A stretch of 20,421 nucleotides of DNA from an uncultured Sulfurovum sp. (GCA_947311605.1 CAMZLC010000090.1:1-20421), one strand, 5' to 3'. Shown: positions 13,550 to 20,421, counted from the stretch's first letter. A program made the numbers and translations. Notes: a model not told the origin generated them from the letters alone.

Positions 13550-14323
13550 TTGCCCACACCTATCGACAAAGACAGCCAAGCCTATCTGGACAAGCGGGCG
13601 TTCTATGATACGCTGCTGACCCTCTACGGACGCAATGCGGTGCTGGAGGCACTGGAGGATCACTCATTGCAGATACACAAGCTTCACCTCTCTGACTCCA
13701 ACAAGCCTGCCAAGGTACTTTCACAGATGTGCGCTCTGGCAGAGGAGCGGGGTATCGAGATAGCCACCCATGACAAACAATCTCTCTCCCGTATCTCCAA
13801 AAATGCCAAACAGGATCAGGGTGTGGCGCTGGATATCGTCATGCCGCACTCGGGCAGTCTTGAAGCCTTTCTGTCCGCAAACAGCCGCTATCGGATCATC
13901 GCTCTCGACGGCATCACCAATCCCCAAAACCTCGGTATGATCATACGCTCCTGCGCTGCGGGTCATATCGATGCGATCATCCTCCCTGCCAAGGCCAATG
14001 CCCAGATCTCCCCGCTGGTGATCAAGGCCAGTGCCGGCACCCTGTTCAAACTCCCTATCCTCAAAACCCCCAGCCTGCACAAGGCACTGCATTCTATGCA
14101 GTCCACAGGTGCCACCCTCTATACCCTCGCTGCCGACGCTCCACGACACTATGACCAGACCCGCTACCCTGAGCGCACGGTCTTTGTCTTGGGCAACGAA
14201 AGCAGTGGTGTCACCCCGGAGATCAGAGTCCTCTGTAAGCACAGCATCTCCATCCCGATGCAGCGCGGCGTAGAGTCCCTCAATGTCGCCGTGACGGCGG
14301 CACTGTTGGCGTTTATGGGATAA
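13550..14323 (+). CDS. TrmH/SpoU-family RNA 2'-O-ribose methyltransferase (RlmB-like)
   Basis: Predicted SAM-dependent methyltransferase acting on a ribose 2'-OH of 23S rRNA (RlmB, Gm2251) or tRNA. The 257-residue product has an N-terminal substrate-binding domain (GRNAVLEALEDHSLQIHKLHL, about 27-100) and a SPOUT knot domain. The knot domain has motif 1 ALDGITNPQNLGMIIRSC, motif 2 FVLGNESSGV and motif 3 SIPMQRGVESLNVAVTAALL. It starts with TTG at 13550, supported by AAAAGGA six bases upstream. Two-domain layout favours RlmB over TrmH, but the exact nucleotide cannot be read from sequence. It stands alone between the REP-like repeat and the restriction island. Confidence 0.88.
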   Translation: MPTPIDKDSQAYLDKRAFYDTLLTLYGRNAVLEALEDHSLQIHKLHLSDSNKPAKVLSQMCALAEERGIEIATHDKQSLSRISKNAKQDQGVALDIVMPHSGSLEAFLSANSRYRIIALDGITNPQNLGMIIRSCAAGHIDAIILPAKANAQISPLVIKASAGTLFKLPILKTPSLHKALHSMQSTGATLYTLAADAPRHYDQTRYPERTVFVLGNESSGVTPEIRVLCKHSISIPMQRGVESLNVAVTAALLAFMG

Positions 14324-14347
14324 GGAGCGATTTTATCGGTTTTTGGA

Positions 14348-14353
14348 TAGAAT
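14348..14353 (+). promoter_or_regulatory. Candidate -10 of the hsd operon
   Basis: TAGAAT follows a T-rich tract (GGTTTTTGGA) in the 57-base gap before hsdM, 27 bases ahead of its ATG. It matches the local promoter style but is weaker than the other candidates. A short CGAT-TTT-ATCG hairpin with following T-residues at 14331-14344 could be a weak terminator for the methyltransferase gene. Confidence 0.35.
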
Positions 14354-14380
14354 GCAGTATCATTATTTCAGGGATACCTT

Positions 14381-15973
14381 ATGGCCGAACAAAAATTCCT
14401 ACAAGACTTAGAAAAGAAACTCTGGACATCAGCCAATAAGCTCTTGCCTTCACTCGATGCAGCGGTGTATAAGCATGTGGTACTTGGTATGGTGTTTGTG
14501 AAGTATGTGTCGGACTCGTTTGAGACACGACGACAAGAGCTTATGAAAGCATTTAGAGACCCTGAAAATGACTACTACTTGGGTGAAGATGCCGATGATT
14601 TTATAGAAGAAGAGTTGGAGAACAGGGACTACTACACCGAGAAGAATGTCTTTTGGGTACCTGCTGCGGCGCGTTGGCAGTATATACAAGACAACATCCG
14701 TCTTTCGCTTGGTTCTGCACTGCCTTTGGGTGGTGAGTTTAAGGGTGCAGGCAAGATGCTTGACGATACGATGGAGCTGATAGAAAAAGAGAATCCCAAA
14801 CTCAAACGCATCCTCAACAAGAACTATGCACAGCTACAGATAGAACAGAACAAACTGGCAGACCTGCTTGACCTCATAGCGACGATCCCTTTTACGCATG
14901 AGACACTCAAAGCCAAAGACATACTCGGGCATGTCTATGAATACTTTTTAGGTCAGTTTGCAGCAGCAGAGGGTAAAAAAGGCGGGCAGTTTTATACGCC
15001 CAAGTCCATCGTCAACCTGCTTGTGGAGTTGGTAGAGCCGTTTAAAGGCAGAGTCTATGACCCTGCTATGGGTTCGGGTGGGTTTTTCATCTCTTCTGAG
15101 AAGTTCATCGAAGAGCATCAAGGCAAGATCAAGAACATCTCTGTGTATGGACAGGAGTCCAACCCGACTACTTGGCGACTGGCAGCGATGAACATGGCGA
15201 TCCGTGGCATAGACTTTGACTTCGGGAAAGAGCCGGGTGATACCTTCACCAAAGACCAGCACCCCGACCTGAGAGCGGACTTTGTCCTTGCCAATCCTCC
15301 GTTTAACCAAGATGAGTGGTGGGATGCGAGTCTGGAGGGGGATGCACGGTGGAAGTACGGTACACCGCCAAAAGGCAATGGCAACTACGCTTGGATGCAA
15401 CACATGCTCCACCACACCAGCCCCAACGGTGTTGTAGGACTTGTGCTTGCCAACGGTTCGCTCAGTACGACATCGGGCGGAGAGAAGGAGATACGAGAAG
15501 CCATCATCAAGGCGGACTTGGTAGAAGCCATTGCCGCACTCCCCTCACAGCTCTTTGCCAACACCCAGATACCTGCCTGCATCTGGATACTCAACAAGAA
15601 CAAGCCGCAAAAAGGCAAGACGCTGTTCATCGATGCGAGAGAAGTGGGTCACATGTTAGACCGTAAGCAGAAGGCATTTTCTGATGAGGATACCAAAGGC
15701 ATCGCTGCGATGTTCCACAAGTTCAAGCAAGGCGAGGGCTATGAAGATGTAGCAGGCGAATACTACGCCGCCACCACAAAAGAGATAGCCAAACAGGAGT
15801 ACATCCTCACACCGGGACGCTATGTAGGTGTGGCAGAAGAGGAAGATGACGGGGTGCCGTTTTCTGAGAAGATGGCAGGATTAACGGCTACACTGGGTGA
15901 GCAGTTTGCAGAGTCGGCTCGGCTGGAAGCGGAGATAAAAAAGAATCTTGGGGCTTTGGGGTATGAGCTATGA
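14381..15973 (+). CDS. hsdM: Type I restriction-modification DNA methyltransferase subunit HsdM
   Basis: Modification subunit that, with HsdS, methylates adenine (N6) in the bipartite target, and with HsdR forms the restriction complex. The 530-residue protein has an N-terminal HsdM helical domain (VYKHVVLGMVFVKYVSDSF), GQFYTPKSIVNLLVELVEPF, SAM motif I DPAMGSGG at 227-234, and catalytic motif IV NPPF at 305-308. ATG 14381 has AGGGA six bases upstream. The C-terminal tail EIKKNLGALGYEL is the usual HsdM end, and the stop overlaps the next ATG as ATGA (15970-15973). It opens an operon with hsdS and hsdR plus four cargo genes. Confidence 0.95.
   Translation: MAEQKFLQDLEKKLWTSANKLLPSLDAAVYKHVVLGMVFVKYVSDSFETRRQELMKAFRDPENDYYLGEDADDFIEEELENRDYYTEKNVFWVPAAARWQYIQDNIRLSLGSALPLGGEFKGAGKMLDDTMELIEKENPKLKRILNKNYAQLQIEQNKLADLLDLIATIPFTHETLKAKDILGHVYEYFLGQFAAAEGKKGGQFYTPKSIVNLLVELVEPFKGRVYDPAMGSGGFFISSEKFIEEHQGKIKNISVYGQESNPTTWRLAAMNMAIRGIDFDFGKEPGDTFTKDQHPDLRADFVLANPPFNQDEWWDASLEGDARWKYGTPPKGNGNYAWMQHMLHHTSPNGVVGLVLANGSLSTTSGGEKEIREAIIKADLVEAIAALPSQLFANTQIPACIWILNKNKPQKGKTLFIDAREVGHMLDRKQKAFSDEDTKGIAAMFHKFKQGEGYEDVAGEYYAATTKEIAKQEYILTPGRYVGVAEEEDDGVPFSEKMAGLTATLGEQFAESARLEAEIKKNLGALGYEL
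15932..15973 (+). repeat. HsdM tail sequence, copy A of a duplicated gene end
   Basis: The last 14 codons of hsdM (EIKKNLGALGYEL and stop) recur as the last 14 codons of the inserted ORF6N gene at 16549-16590 (EIQKNLAGVGYEV and stop). Ungapped, 29 of 42 bases and 8 of 13 residues agree, with GGGTATGA preserved. In copy B that GGGTATGA contains the hsdS start codon. Confidence 0.55.
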
Positions 15974-16590
15974 ATGAGATCGTGATTTCTGAGCAAAACA
16001 TCCAAAATAGGATCTATACCATCCGTGGTATGCAGGTGATGCTCGATAGAGATCTGGCAGAGCTTTATGGGGTGGAGACAAAGGTGCTCAATCAAGCAGT
16101 TAAAAGGAATAGTGATAGATTCCCCGATGATTTTAGATTGCAACTCAATGATTACGAGACCAATGAACTGGTCACAAATTGTGACCGGCTGAAAACTTTG
16201 AAACATTCATCGTCAAATCCCTATGTATTTACCGAACAAGGTGTATCAATGCTTGCGGCAGTACTAAAAAGCAAAATGGTTGTCGATGAGAGTGTCTTGA
16301 CGCTGTTCGGTAAAAATCCAAACTTAGCGTTTCGTATCTATACGCAGAAAATCAGCAGGCAGTTAAAGTTGGATATTGAAAAGTACAATGCACAGTACAA
16401 AAACCTGCAAGTCGTCCAACTCAAAACAAGTCATGACAGATTTGTCATCATTGACGATGCGCAGCTTTACCACATAGGTGCCAGCTTGAAAGATCTGGGT
16501 AAAAAGTGGTTTGCCTTTTCCAAGATAGAAGATACAGCGGTGTTGGGTGAGATACAGAAGAACTTGGCGGGGGTTGGGTATGAAGTCTGA
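15970..16590 (+). CDS. ORF6N-domain protein with PLD-like C-terminus, internally shortened
   Basis: The N-terminal 95 residues are a phage-type ORF6N DNA-binding domain (YTIRGMQVMLDRDLAELYGV, VKRNSDRFPDDFRLQL, YVFTEQGVSMLAAVLKSK). From about residue 105 the sequence matches the C-terminal part of longer ORF6N proteins: VDESVLTLF, ISRQLKLDIEKYNAQYK, then a phospholipase-D-like motif H155-x-R-x4-D (SHDRFVIID) and HIGASLKDLGKKWFAFSK. The usual region between these parts, roughly 100 residues, is missing in frame near 16276-16290. Proteins like this are common as cargo of type I restriction loci; the function is not known, with DNA binding or regulation inferred. It overlaps hsdM by ATGA and hsdS by 11 bases, and ends in a copy of the HsdM tail. 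Confidence 0.85.
   Translation: MNEIVISEQNIQNRIYTIRGMQVMLDRDLAELYGVETKVLNQAVKRNSDRFPDDFRLQLNDYETNELVTNCDRLKTLKHSSSNPYVFTEQGVSMLAAVLKSKMVVDESVLTLFGKNPNLAFRIYTQKISRQLKLDIEKYNAQYKNLQVVQLKTSHDRFVIIDDAQLYHIGASLKDLGKKWFAFSKIEDTAVLGEIQKNLAGVGYEV
16549..16590 (+). repeat. HsdM tail-like sequence, copy B at the ORF6N gene end
   Basis: Second copy of the gene end described at 15932-15973. Its GGGTATGAAG contains the ATG of hsdS (16580), reproducing the stop/start overlap that hsdM and hsdS would share without the insertion. This marks the right-hand junction of the ORF6N cargo. Confidence 0.55.
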
Positions 16591-17872
16591 GTTTGTCAAT
16601 TATAAAATTGAAAATTTAGCTGATGTAAAGAGTGGGAAAAGATTGCCCAAAGGGTATTCTTTGGTCTCTACAAAAACAAATTTTCCTTATATTAGATTGG
16701 TAGATGTTTCAGATGGTTTAGTGCAACAATCTGCAATGTTATATCTTACAAAAGAAACACAAGAAAAAATATCTCGTTACATAGTAAAAACTGGTGATAT
16801 ATGTTTGGCTATTGTTGGTAATACAATTGGTATGGTATTTCAAATTGATAAATCATGGAATAATGCAAATTTAACTGAAAATGCTGCAAGGCTGACGAAT
16901 TTTAAAGATAATGTAACATCGCAATATATTTACTATTTTCTTACTTCAACTCTCGGACAGAATGAGATATTATCACGAAAAGTAGGTTCTGCACAAGGTA
17001 AATTACCAATGTATAATATTAAATCTCTTGAGATACCTTTACCATCCTTGCCAACCCAACAAAAAATAGCCCACATCCTCTCCACCCTCGATGACAAAAT
17101 AGAACTCAACCGCAAGATGAACGAAACCTTGGAGGCGATGGCTCAGGCTCTGTTTAAGTCGTGGTTTGTGGACTTTGACCCTGTGCATGCCAAGACTGAG
17201 TGCGCCGTGAGGAACGAGGAAGTGCCCTTGGGGTGCAAGAGTGATGCAGAGCTAGAGAAAGCCGCAGCGGAGCTTGGTATCTCCAAAGCGGTGCTGGCGC
17301 TGTTTCCGAGTACCTTTGTGGAGAGTGAGATGGGGATGATTCCTGAGGGGTGGGAGGAATGTAAACTTAGCGATGTTTTAGAGATAAAATATGGGAAAGA
17401 CCATAAGGAATTAGACGATGGCAATATTCCAGTATATGGCAGTGGTGGAATTATGAGGTATGCAGATAGTTTGTTATATGATAAAGAATCTATTTTAATA
17501 CCAAGAAAAGGAACTCTTACAAACCTTTTTTATATTGATGAACCATTTTGGACTGTTGATACTATTTTTTGGAGTAAAATTAATACTGAAAAAGTGTCAG
17601 GAAAATTTCTTTTTTCTTTTTTAAAAACTATTGATTTGTCGAATCTGAATGTAGGTTCAGCTGTTCCCAGTCTAACTACAAAAGTTTTAAATGAAATTAA
17701 AATATCAATACCTACGATTGATGAACAAAAAGAATTTAATCAATATGCTGACGCTGCTTGGGAAAAGATGAAGAGCAATAGCAAGCAAATAAAAACTCTT
17801 GAAGAGATGAGAGACACACTCCTCCCAAAACTTCTCTCAGGCGAGATAGATGTGCCAGACATTGACAAATAG
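16580..17872 (+). CDS. hsdS: Type I restriction-modification specificity subunit HsdS
   Basis: DNA-recognition subunit; each of two target recognition domains reads one half of the bipartite site. The 430-residue protein contains TRD1 (about 1-155) and a central conserved helix (PTQQKIAHILSTLDDKIELN then FKSWFVDFDPVHAKTE). TRD2 follows (about 255-375, starting EGWEECKLSDVLEIKYG), then a distal conserved helix (DEQKEFNQYADAAWEKM, LLPKLLSGEIDVPD). Both TRD-coding stretches (16590-17045 and 17365-17760) are clearly richer in A and T than the central helix region, as expected when TRDs are exchanged by recombination. The start is ATG 16580, with GGGGG upstream, inside the end of the ORF6N gene; an upstream in-frame start at 16547 is not supported. 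The target sequence cannot be predicted. Confidence 0.93.
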   Translation: MKSEFVNYKIENLADVKSGKRLPKGYSLVSTKTNFPYIRLVDVSDGLVQQSAMLYLTKETQEKISRYIVKTGDICLAIVGNTIGMVFQIDKSWNNANLTENAARLTNFKDNVTSQYIYYFLTSTLGQNEILSRKVGSAQGKLPMYNIKSLEIPLPSLPTQQKIAHILSTLDDKIELNRKMNETLEAMAQALFKSWFVDFDPVHAKTECAVRNEEVPLGCKSDAELEKAAAELGISKAVLALFPSTFVESEMGMIPEGWEECKLSDVLEIKYGKDHKELDDGNIPVYGSGGIMRYADSLLYDKESILIPRKGTLTNLFYIDEPFWTVDTIFWSKINTEKVSGKFLFSFLKTIDLSNLNVGSAVPSLTTKVLNEIKISIPTIDEQKEFNQYADAAWEKMKSNSKQIKTLEEMRDTLLPKLLSGEIDVPDIDK

Positions 17873-17890
17873 TATCTTTTAGGATAACAT
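17862..17890 (+). promoter_or_regulatory. Candidate internal promoter for the toxin-antitoxin pair
   Basis: TTGACA (17862-17867) and TAACAT (17885-17890) stand exactly 17 bp apart at the end of hsdS. The -35 lies inside the codons for IDK. Transcription would start at about the toxin ATG (17896), which would make a leaderless or nearly leaderless mRNA. It is the only site in the window with a perfect -35, but part of it is under coding constraint, so confidence is low. Confidence 0.35.
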
Positions 17891-17895
17891 TAGAG

Positions 17896-18231
17896 ATGGA
17901 TAGCAAAAACTGGAAAATCACTTTTTTTAGTGAAAAAGTCGAAAAGATAACTTTGGGTTTGCCTAAAAGCATATTGGCAGATCTATTGAGTATCTTTGAT
18001 ATGGTTGCGGAGGTGGGTCCAAATCTGGGGCGACCACACTCAGCACCACTAAAAGATGGACTTTTTGAGTTTAGAGCAAAAGGCAAAGAGGGTATATCCC
18101 GATCAATATTCTGTACAGTGATTGACCAGGAAGTCGTTATCTTGCATACGTTTATTAAAAAACAAAATGCTATACCTAAAAAAGATATGGATATAGCAAA
18201 GAGAAGAAAGATGGAGTTAGAAAATGGATAA
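17896..18231 (+). CDS. RelE/HigB-like (Gp49 family) toxin
   Basis: A 111-residue basic protein of the phage-derived Gp49-like/HigB toxin group, normally a ribosome-dependent mRNA endonuclease. Family features are GPNLGRPHSAPLKDGLFEFRAKGKEG in the middle (given here as one stretch beginning near residue 41), SRSIFCTVIDQEVVILHTFIKK, and the basic PKKDMDIAKRRKMEL end. Toxin-before-antitoxin order and the eight-base overlap with the following XRE gene fit a HigBA-type module. The ATG has only a weak GAG upstream. Base composition is AT-rich compared with hsdM. It lies as cargo inside the restriction operon, where it may penalise loss of the locus; that role is inference. Confidence 0.85.
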   Translation: MDSKNWKITFFSEKVEKITLGLPKSILADLLSIFDMVAEVGPNLGRPHSAPLKDGLFEFRAKGKEGISRSIFCTVIDQEVVILHTFIKKQNAIPKKDMDIAKRRKMELENG

Positions 18232-18520
18232 AAAAAGACCAGCATACGAAGATTTTAAAATAAAGGCTCTTATGGATGATGAGGTTAGAAATGCCTATGA
18301 TGCGCTGAAGCCTATCTATGACATCAAACTAAAACTTATCAAGATGAGAAAAGCGGCAAACCTTACACAAGAAGATGTCGCAAAGATTATGAAGACAAAA
18401 AGAAGCAACATATCGAGACTGGAAAGCCTTAGCTATGAATCCGCTCCCAAGATAACAACCCTGATGGCATACGCAGAGGCAACAGGCCATACATTAGAAA
18501 TCAATTTTAAAGAATCTTGA
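18224..18520 (+). CDS. XRE-family HTH antitoxin (HigA-like)
   Basis: A 98-residue protein with a helix-turn-helix of the XRE/HTH_3 type at about 42-80. The sequence IKMRKAANLTQEDVAKIMKT leads into the recognition helix SNISRLES, then a short C-terminal helix (ITTLMAYAEATGHTLEINF). The N-terminal 35 residues probably contact the toxin. The ATG at 18224 lies within the last codons of the toxin gene, giving coupled translation. As usual for such antitoxins it should neutralise the toxin and repress its own promoter, perhaps the one at 17862-17890. Confidence 0.87.
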   Translation: MDKKRPAYEDFKIKALMDDEVRNAYDALKPIYDIKLKLIKMRKAANLTQEDVAKIMKTKRSNISRLESLSYESAPKITTLMAYAEATGHTLEINFKES

Positions 18521-18527
18521 GCCAAAA

Positions 18528-20045
18528 ATGCCACTACCCATTAATATCCACGAACTCATCCACGCCAAAACAGTAGAAAGCGAACGCATCGAGTTCAAAG
18601 AGGGCTGGAACCCTGAGATCATTTTGCACACCATCTGTGCCTTCGCCAACGATGTAAAAAACTGGGGTGGTGGGTATCTCATCATCGGGATAGCTGAAGA
18701 GAACGGTCGTGCGGTGTTGCCGCCAAAAGGCATAGCCATAGATGATTTGGACAAGATGCAACAAGACCTACATAAGCTTTGCCAGAAGATCGTTCCTGCT
18801 TATACACCTGTCGTTGCTCCATATGAGATAGAGGGTAAACATATCTTGGTAGTGTGGGTACCAGGTGGAGAGACCAGACCCTACAAAGCATCACGAAGTC
18901 TTGCCAAAGGTGCAGAGAAACTCTACTATGTCCGCCGTATGTCCTCTACAGCAAAAGCAAATGCACAAGAGGAGAAACAGCTTATACAGTTAGCTGCAAC
19001 GACACCATTTGATGACCGTATCAACCATCATGCGAGCATAGATGACCTGTCATTGGCGGAGATTCGTATCTTCTTACAAGATGTAAAGAGTGACCTATTT
19101 CGTAGTGCTTTAAGTATAGAGTTTGATGATCTAGTCAGAGTGATGCAAATAGCCCGTGGAGCAAATGAAGACCTACGACCAGTAAATGTTGGACTACTCT
19201 TTTTTGGTGAAGATATAGAGAAATTTTTTCCTTATACACGTATTGAAGTCAACATTTACCATGATGACATTGGCGATAGCTTTACAGAAAAGGTATTTAG
19301 AGGACCGATTCATCAGCAGCTTAGACAGGCTCTCTCACATATTAAAACACTTGTCATAGCAGAACATGTACAAAAAGTAGAAGGTCAAGCAGAAGCCATA
19401 CGCTTTTACAACTACCCTTTTCAAGCAGTAGAAGAAGCTCTTGCCAATGCTGTATATCATAAAAGTTATGAGGAGAGAGAACCTATTGAGGTCAATGTAC
19501 GACTTGACAAGATAGAGATACTCTCTCATGGTGGGGCGATGCCACCTATTGTCCCAGATGACTTCAAGAAAGAACGGATTATAAGCAGGAAGTATTTGAA
19601 CCGTAGGATCGGGGATTTTCTTAAAGAGTTACATCTTACAGAAGGTAAGGGTACAGGAATACCGAAGATCAGAAGAGCTATGAAGAACAATGGTTCTGAT
19701 GAGCCTGTGTTTGAAACGGATGATGCTAGAAGCTATTTTTTAGTTACCCTTCCAATCCAAACATTCGCAGTTCCGCTAGTTCCATCAGATGAACTCTATC
19801 CAAGTGAGGGGTTGAAACCGTCGGATAACCGTCGGATACCGTCGGATATTACAGTTCAAGAGAAAGAAGTTATGAAGTATCTGTCTGACAATGATTCTAT
19901 TACCTCTAAGGTTGTCGAAGAACTTTTAGATATTAAAGAGAGTAGAACGAGAGAGTTGTTAAAACGGATGGCAGATAGAGGGTTGATAGAAAAGCAAGGT
20001 CAAGCTAGAGGGACACACTATGTTTTAGGAGAGAGTTATGATTAA
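18528..20045 (+). CDS. AlbA_2 / HATPase ATP-binding protein (Schlafen-like) within the hsd operon
   Basis: A 505-residue protein of the COG2865-type group often annotated as ATP-binding or RecG-like transcriptional regulator. An N-terminal AlbA_2 domain (ESERIEFKEGWN, CAFANDVKNWGGGYLIIGI) covers about residues 15-130. A GHKL/HATPase_c_4 domain covers about 285-420, with the Asn-containing helix EALANAVYHKSYE (from residue 303), EILSHGGAMPP and GKGTGIPKIRRAM. A C-terminal winged helix (EKEVMKYL, VVEELLDIKESRTRELLKRM) lies at about 445-500. The linker carries a short tandem repeat. It starts seven bases after the antitoxin stop and overlaps hsdR by eight bases. The biochemical role is unknown; association with type I restriction loci suggests a regulatory or defence function. 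Confidence 0.85.
   Translation: MPLPINIHELIHAKTVESERIEFKEGWNPEIILHTICAFANDVKNWGGGYLIIGIAEENGRAVLPPKGIAIDDLDKMQQDLHKLCQKIVPAYTPVVAPYEIEGKHILVVWVPGGETRPYKASRSLAKGAEKLYYVRRMSSTAKANAQEEKQLIQLAATTPFDDRINHHASIDDLSLAEIRIFLQDVKSDLFRSALSIEFDDLVRVMQIARGANEDLRPVNVGLLFFGEDIEKFFPYTRIEVNIYHDDIGDSFTEKVFRGPIHQQLRQALSHIKTLVIAEHVQKVEGQAEAIRFYNYPFQAVEEALANAVYHKSYEEREPIEVNVRLDKIEILSHGGAMPPIVPDDFKKERIISRKYLNRRIGDFLKELHLTEGKGTGIPKIRRAMKNNGSDEPVFETDDARSYFLVTLPIQTFAVPLVPSDELYPSEGLKPSDNRRIPSDITVQEKEVMKYLSDNDSITSKVVEELLDIKESRTRELLKRMADRGLIEKQGQARGTHYVLGESYD
19818..19848 (+). repeat. Three tandem copies of CCGTCGGATA in coding sequence
   Basis: CCGTCGGATA occurs at 19818-19827, 19829-19838 and 19839-19848, so the spacing is 11 then 10 bases. 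The 21-base total keeps the frame and encodes part of a linker with repeated PSD/PSE (PSDELYPSEGLKPSDNRR). It lies between the ATPase and winged-helix domains. Gain or loss of one unit would shift the frame. Confidence 0.7.
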
Positions 20046-20421
20046 CGAAGACCAAGTAGAACAGTTAGCCATAGCGTGGTTCAAAGCGTTGGGGTACGAC
20101 TACCATCACGGCTACGACATCGCACCTGACAGCGACACACCCGAACGCAACAGCTACCAGGAAGTGCTACTCTCTAACAGACTGCACACTGCTCTGACAA
20201 AACTCAACCCGACACTTCCGAACTCTGCCATAGACGAAGCTCTGCACATCTTGCAGAAGCCACAGTACCCAAGCCTCACACAGAACAACCGAGCCTTTCA
20301 CAAGATGCTTTTGCAGGGGATAGGTGTAGAGGTAAAGCAGGACGAGGTAAAGCGGGGCGATACGGTCAAACTTATAGACTTTCAAAACCCTGCCAACAAC
20401 GACTTTTTGGCGGTGAACCAG
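20038..20421 (+). CDS. hsdR: Type I restriction endonuclease subunit HsdR, N-terminal part (truncated by window edge)
   Basis: From ATG 20038, overlapping the end of the AlbA_2 gene by eight bases, the frame is open for 128 codons to the window edge. The sequence begins MINEDQVEQLAIAWFKALGY, then DIAPDSDTPERNSYQEVLL, TLPNSAIDEALHILQKPQYP and FHKMLLQGIGVEV, ending in FQNPANNDFLAVNQ. These match the N-terminal HsdR endonuclease domain (HSDR_N), in which FQNP-NNDFLAVNQ precedes the PD-(D/E)XK nuclease core. The nuclease, translocase and helicase motifs lie beyond the window, so activity cannot be judged. It completes the hsdM-hsdS-hsdR set. Confidence 0.92.
   Translation, partial: MINEDQVEQLAIAWFKALGYDYHHGYDIAPDSDTPERNSYQEVLLSNRLHTALTKLNPTLPNSAIDEALHILQKPQYPSLTQNNRAFHKMLLQGIGVEVKQDEVKRGDTVKLIDFQNPANNDFLAVNQ

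Noticed and set aside
19818..19848. CRISPR-like repeat array
   Set aside because: Units are 10 bases without spacers and lie inside a coding frame; no cas genes are present.
1..20421. tRNA, rRNA or other structured RNA genes
   Set aside because: No tRNA cloverleaf with TTCRA-type arm or rRNA segment was seen in the intergenic gaps, all of which are shorter than 200 bases.

Overview
The window reads as chromosomal DNA of a Campylobacterota (epsilonproteobacterial) organism, probably close to Sulfurovum or Sulfurimonas. The evidence is protein style and gene order: lipoprotein-gltX-yggT-slt-mobB-fbp on one strand, lptA-ysxC-argA-(membrane protein)-mrdA on the other, and promoters with a clear (often extended) -10 but usually no -35. 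No database search was possible, so taxonomy is inference.

Region 1 (1-4649, minus strand) is one tightly packed operon read right to left: small lipoprotein, a GluRS-family protein, YggT, a Slt-type lytic transglycosylase, MobB, class 1 fructose-bisphosphatase, and the first codons of another gene leaving the window. The GluRS paralogue has lost the HIGH motif and several glutamate-site residues but keeps the anticodon-binding end, so it looks like a pseudo-synthetase.

Region 2 (4650-8051, plus strand) carries a RhlE-type DEAD-box helicase, a periplasmic L,D-transpeptidase with a long basic tail, a lipoprotein with a cysteine-rich C-terminus, and the C-terminal half of a histone-deacetylase-family gene whose 5' half is gone.

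Region 3 (8052-11968, plus strand) is an envelope and growth operon: lptA, ysxC/engB, an ArgA-type GNAT, a small membrane protein in the position of MreD, and mrdA (PBP2), joined by short gaps or ATGA overlaps.

Region 4 (11969-14323) has a short asparaginase-type gene facing mrdA, divergent fabI, and an rlmB/trmH-type rRNA/tRNA methyltransferase. Two copies of a 46-bp double-palindrome REP-like repeat lie in the same orientation at 11983-12028 and 13440-13485. One of them supplies the stop codon of the asparaginase gene.

Region 5 (14324-20421) is a type I restriction-modification island with cargo: hsdM, an ORF6N/PLD-like gene, hsdS, a HigB-like toxin and XRE antitoxin, an AlbA_2/HATPase (Schlafen-like) ATP-binding protein, then the start of hsdR. 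All are on the plus strand with start/stop overlaps or short gaps. The ORF6N gene lacks the usual middle of its family and ends in a second copy of the HsdM C-terminal tail, so the insertion preserved translational coupling to hsdS. There is no gene-free stretch over 300 bases, and no tRNA, rRNA, CRISPR array or IS transposase is visible.
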